Positions 61,701 to 64,000 of a stretch of 64,000 bases of DNA are shown in pieces. How positions within the stretch are numbered: the first letter of the stretch is position 1; every line of letters starts with the position of its first letter. The notes beneath the pieces are model-generated. The model had not been told where the DNA came from, did not search any database, and saw only the letters and a program-made list of their open reading frames with translations. Source of the stretch: Duganella sp. CF517 (lineage in GTDB: Bacteria > Pseudomonadota > Gammaproteobacteria > Burkholderiales > Burkholderiaceae_D); contig NZ_FODC01000001.1 in NCBI RefSeq assembly GCF_900110275.1, positions 969,198 to 1,033,197 of the forward strand. The letters are read 5' to 3'. The translations under genes and the position numbers were made by a program.

Positions 61701-62695
61701 TGGCGCCCTACTTCGTGGAAATCCTCGCCCGCAATGGCGACGTGCTGCACCGGCACAAGGCCGACGCCTTGCCGATCCGCCTTGGACGCAGCTACGACAA
61801 CGACATCATTCTCGACGACGCCCACAGCGCCGCCGCGCACGCCATCGTCGACCTCGACGAACAAGGGAAACTGGTACTGCGCGACCTCGGCAGCAAGAAC
61901 GGCACCTACGCGCGCGGCAAGCGCCAGACCGAAGTGGTGCTGGGCGGCGACACGGTGGTGCGTCTCGGCCATACCCGCTTGCGCATCCGCGCCGCCGACT
62001 TCCCGGTGCCGGCCGAAATCGCCGACACCACCATGCACGGCTGGGAAGGCGCGACGCCGGCCACCATCGGCCTGGTGCTGATCGCCGTCTTCAGCTGCCT
62101 GGAAACGTGGCTGTCCGACGTCGAACCGTTCGCGCTGATCCGGTATCTGCTGGTGCTCGCGTCCAGCCTGGCGGCGGGTTTGCTGTGGAGCGGCGTGTGG
62201 GCGCTGTCCAACCGCCTGTTCGGCAGCCACGCGCGCATGGGCCGGCACCTGTTCATATTGGGCAGCGGCCTGGCGGTGGTGGGCGTCTGGCGCGCCGCCA
62301 GCAGCACCATGGCGTATGCGTGGTCGGCCGAAGGGTTCACGCGGTATGGCAACCTGGTCAGCCTCGCGATCGTTTGCGGCATGTTGTTCTTCCATCTGAA
62401 GACCATCAAGCCGCACCTGACGAAGCAGTTCGCCACCACCGCCACGATCATGATGCTGGTCGGCGCCGGCTTGATGCTGATGGCCAACCTGCAAGGCACG
62501 GGCCGCTTGTCGGACGAGCTGTATATGTCGGTGCTGTTGCCGCCGGAAGTCAAACGCAGCCCCGACCGCAGCGTCGACCAATTCATGGGCAACGCCGCCA
62601 AGCTCAAGTCCGACACCGATGCGGCGCGGGCGCGCGGCGTCAAGGACGGCGCGGACGACGCCGCCGATGACGACGACGACGGCAGCGCCGAATAA
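61697..62695 (+). CDS. FHA-domain membrane protein
   Basis: 332 residues. An N-terminal FHA domain (about 8-95) has IRLGRSYDNDIILDD, HAIVDLD and RDLGSKNGTYARG, the phosphothreonine-binding signature. About five membrane helices follow (115-280), for example IGLVLIAVFSCLETW and FALIRYLLVLASSLAAGLLW. The tail is strongly acidic (DGADDAADDDDDGSAE). The N-terminal FHA would face the cytoplasm. Its start overlaps the stop of the serine protease gene by four bases (ATGA), implying a joint function. FHA proteins often sense Ser/Thr kinase activity, but no kinase is present here. Confidence 0.88.
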   Translation: MMAPYFVEILARNGDVLHRHKADALPIRLGRSYDNDIILDDAHSAAAHAIVDLDEQGKLVLRDLGSKNGTYARGKRQTEVVLGGDTVVRLGHTRLRIRAADFPVPAEIADTTMHGWEGATPATIGLVLIAVFSCLETWLSDVEPFALIRYLLVLASSLAAGLLWSGVWALSNRLFGSHARMGRHLFILGSGLAVVGVWRAASSTMAYAWSAEGFTRYGNLVSLAIVCGMLFFHLKTIKPHLTKQFATTATIMMLVGAGLMLMANLQGTGRLSDELYMSVLLPPEVKRSPDRSVDQFMGNAAKLKSDTDAARARGVKDGADDAADDDDDGSAE

Positions 62696-62737
62696 GGTGG
62701 CGATGGTGAAGCCGCCAGGCAACCGGTAACGTCGGGA

Positions 62738-62775
62738 ACGGATTCGTGCCGGGCATGGCGCCGGCACGAATCCGT
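62738..62775. terminator. Bidirectional hairpin between FHA gene and tetR
   Basis: A perfect 15-bp stem (62738-62752 with 62761-62775) encloses an 8-base loop. It lies between convergent stop codons. No T-run is present on either side, so it may pause or stabilise transcripts rather than act as a classical terminator. Confidence 0.55.
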
Positions 62776-62788
62776 GAAGGTCGCGGCG

Positions 62789-63397
62789 TTACGGCCAGCC
62801 GCGCAATACCTGGTCGACCACGCCCTGCAACTGTTCGCGCGTGGCGCCGGCGGCGGCCTGCACCGCCATGCCGTTCGACACCGTCATCACATAGCGCGCC
62901 ATCTGCCCCGAACAGCTATCGGCCGGCAAATCGCCATCGACCTTGGCCCGCTCGAACCGCTCGCGCAGTTTTTCCTCGCTCGCCGCCCGGCGCTCGATCA
63001 GTGAATTACGAATCGGCAGCGCATCGTCGCTGCAAGCCAGCGCGCCGTTGATCACCAGGCAGCCATGCGGCTTGTCGGTCTCGGTCTGGGCATCGGCGTT
63101 GCCGCGCAAAAAATGCTCGACCACGGCGCGCGCGGTCGCTTCCTTCAACGCCGCGTTGAACAGCGGGTCGTGCGTGGCCCCGTACCGGTCCAGCGCCATG
63201 CGGAACAGGTTTTCCTTGTTGCCGAACACAGCGTACAAACTGGGCCGGTTCATGCCCATCGCCTCGGTCAGTTCCGGCAGCGAACTACCCTCGTAGCCCT
63301 TCTCCCAGAACACCTTCATCGCTTTGTCCAGCGCCGTTTCAGCATCGAAAGTGCGCGGACGGCCCGTCTTGCGGACTGTGGAAGTATTCTCTTTCAT
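62789..63397 (-). CDS. TetR/AcrR-family repressor of the adjacent MFS gene
   Basis: 202 residues. The N-terminal HTH (about 10-65) has GRPRTFDAETALDKAMKVFWEKGYEGSSLPELTEAMGMNRPSLYAVFGNKENLFRMAL, and the ligand domain follows. The C-terminal domain carries HGCLVINGALACSDD, with Cys residues common in the TetR_C_24-like group. It is divergently transcribed from an MFS exporter, and two matching operator half-sites lie at the two promoters, so it very likely represses both itself and the exporter until a ligand binds. Confidence 0.93.
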   Translation of the reverse strand: MKENTSTVRKTGRPRTFDAETALDKAMKVFWEKGYEGSSLPELTEAMGMNRPSLYAVFGNKENLFRMALDRYGATHDPLFNAALKEATARAVVEHFLRGNADAQTETDKPHGCLVINGALACSDDALPIRNSLIERRAASEEKLRERFERAKVDGDLPADSCSGQMARYVMTVSNGMAVQAAAGATREQLQGVVDQVLRGWP

Positions 63398-63407
63398 ACC
63401 AATCGGT
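63398..63407. promoter_or_regulatory. TetR operator candidate 1 (tetR side)
   Basis: ACCAATCGGT is an imperfect palindrome directly upstream of the tetR start. On the minus strand TATAAT (63413-63418) precedes it, so the operator covers the tetR transcription start. Confidence 0.5.
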
Positions 63408-63418
63408 TAAAAATTATA

Positions 63419-63447
63419 TTGACAACGTGATCTCCAGCCGTCATTAT
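63419..63447 (+). promoter_or_regulatory. Promoter of the MFS transporter gene
   Basis: TTGACA (63419-63424) and CATTAT (63442-63447) are separated by exactly 17 bases, a strong consensus promoter. The first base of operator candidate 2 lies three bases after the -10. Confidence 0.7.
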
Positions 63448-63449
63448 GA

Positions 63450-63459
63450 ACCGATCAGT
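63450..63459. promoter_or_regulatory. TetR operator candidate 2 (MFS side)
   Basis: ACCGATCAGT; its reverse complement ACTGATCGGT matches candidate 1 (ACCAATCGGT) at eight of ten positions. It lies at the transcription start expected for the MFS gene. Confidence 0.5.
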
Positions 63460-63501
63460 AAAAAACTCAAGCATTTTTACGACTACCCAGGACTATTTCC
63501 C

Positions 63502-64000
63502 ATGCAATCTACATCCAACGCGCAGGCTGTGCCTGTAAGTCAACCGTCGGCGCTCACCACGCCCGCCCCCACCCGCGCCGCCTGGCTGGCCGTACTTTCC
63601 GTCGCCGTCGGATCGTTCGCGCTCGTCACGACGGAATTCCTGCCGGTCGGCCTGCTGCCGTCGATCGCCGCCGAACTGAAGGTGACCGAAGGCCTGGCCG
63701 GCATGATGGTCACCATCCCCGGCATCGTCGCCGCGTTTGCCGCCATCCTGGTCACCATCGGTGTCGGCAAGACCGACCGCCGTTACGTGATCTGGGGGCT
63801 GACGGCAACGCTAATCATTTCCAATCTGATGGTGGCGCTGTCCGATTCCTTCTTGGTGATCCTGGTCGGCCGCGCCCTGCTCGGTATCGGCGTCGGCGGC
63901 TTCTGGGCCATTGGCGGCGCGCTCGGCAACCGGCTGGTGCCGCCCGCGTATGCGACGCGGGCGACCTCGATCATCTTCGCCGGCATTTCGCTCGGCACCG
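63502..64000 (+). CDS. MFS exporter (5' part; continues beyond right edge)
   Basis: Only 166 complete codons are visible. After a variable N-terminal tail of about 24 residues, the sequence AWLAVLSVAVGSFALVTTEFLPVGLLPSIAAELKVTEGLAGMMVTIPGIVAAF shows the DHA1 multidrug/sugar-efflux type start with TTEFLPVGLLP. Four helices can be seen, and the segment FLVILVGRALLGIGVGGFWAIGGALGNRLVP is the conserved helix 4 region. The TetR gene opposite and the paired operators suggest inducible efflux of a small molecule. The substrate is unknown. Confidence 0.9.
   Translation, partial: MQSTSNAQAVPVSQPSALTTPAPTRAAWLAVLSVAVGSFALVTTEFLPVGLLPSIAAELKVTEGLAGMMVTIPGIVAAFAAILVTIGVGKTDRRYVIWGLTATLIISNLMVALSDSFLVILVGRALLGIGVGGFWAIGGALGNRLVPPAYATRATSIIFAGISLGT

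Overview
The window is GC-rich chromosomal DNA from a betaproteobacterium. It is most likely an Oxalobacteraceae member of the Massilia/Duganella/Pseudoduganella group. This rests on protein character and gene order (dapC-dapD-pilU-like followed by an ArsC-like gene, dapE, prmB and an ABC-F gene), on OmpR/EnvZ, and on the many PAS, c-di-GMP and chemotaxis-type signalling proteins; it is inference, because no rRNA gene is present. I see no tRNA, rRNA, CRISPR array, insertion sequence, phage gene or replication origin. Coding density is very high. The only gene-free stretch above 300 bases is 20681-21030, which holds an extended -10 promoter and a TPP riboswitch.

Layout. 1-1455: a DUF4153 membrane protein running off the left edge. 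1644-9758: lysine/diaminopimelate genes (dapC, dapD, dapE) interleaved with a PilU-type ATPase, an ArsC/Spx-like protein, prmB and an ABC-F ATPase; a 57-residue gene too short for usual ORF cut-offs lies antisense at 4917-5090. 9781-12620: CheW, ArfB, a TauE/SafE exporter and a divergent LysR regulator. 12625-16536: two tandem FapA/DUF342 paralogues. 16776-20680: a small secreted protein, ompR-envZ plus a translationally coupled secreted protein, and an orphan Imm26-like protein. 20866-26574: TPP riboswitch and TonB-dependent receptor, facing an overlapping operon of S46 dipeptidyl-peptidase, PnuC-family transporter and NadR-like kinase. 26657-31026: a CheB-CheR-PAS fusion and a PAS histidine kinase. 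31174-42724: an RND efflux operon (adaptor, two MdtB/MdtC-type pumps, lipoprotein outer-membrane channel) divergent from its probable two-component system, with a CpxR-like box between. 42768-47727: SppA, a sodium:solute symporter, a DeoR regulator and a divergent sugar O-acetyltransferase, with phased decamer operators on both sides. 47740-50656: a NERD-helicase and an MFS exporter. 50850-53988: a DUF3820 protein, an M4 protease with its emfourin inhibitor, a PPC-domain protein, a cysteine-free glutaredoxin-like protein and a SYLF lipoprotein. 54110-57284: HDOD and GGDEF-EAL proteins. 57398-62695: LysR/pirin, ribA, a secreted serine protease and a membrane FHA protein. 62789-64000: TetR regulator divergent from an MFS transporter that runs off the right edge.

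The most coherent functional unit is the proposed thiamine uptake and salvage module: riboswitch-controlled outer-membrane receptor, inner-membrane PnuC-type carrier and a NadR-like kinase that could trap the substrate. Other points worth attention are the DeoR decamer operators, the paired TetR operators, the CpxR-like box at the RND locus, a 70-residue Ala/Thr insertion in the MdtC-like pump, the glutaredoxin fold without any cysteine, and a Ser in place of the usual Gly/Arg specificity residue in the S46 peptidase.
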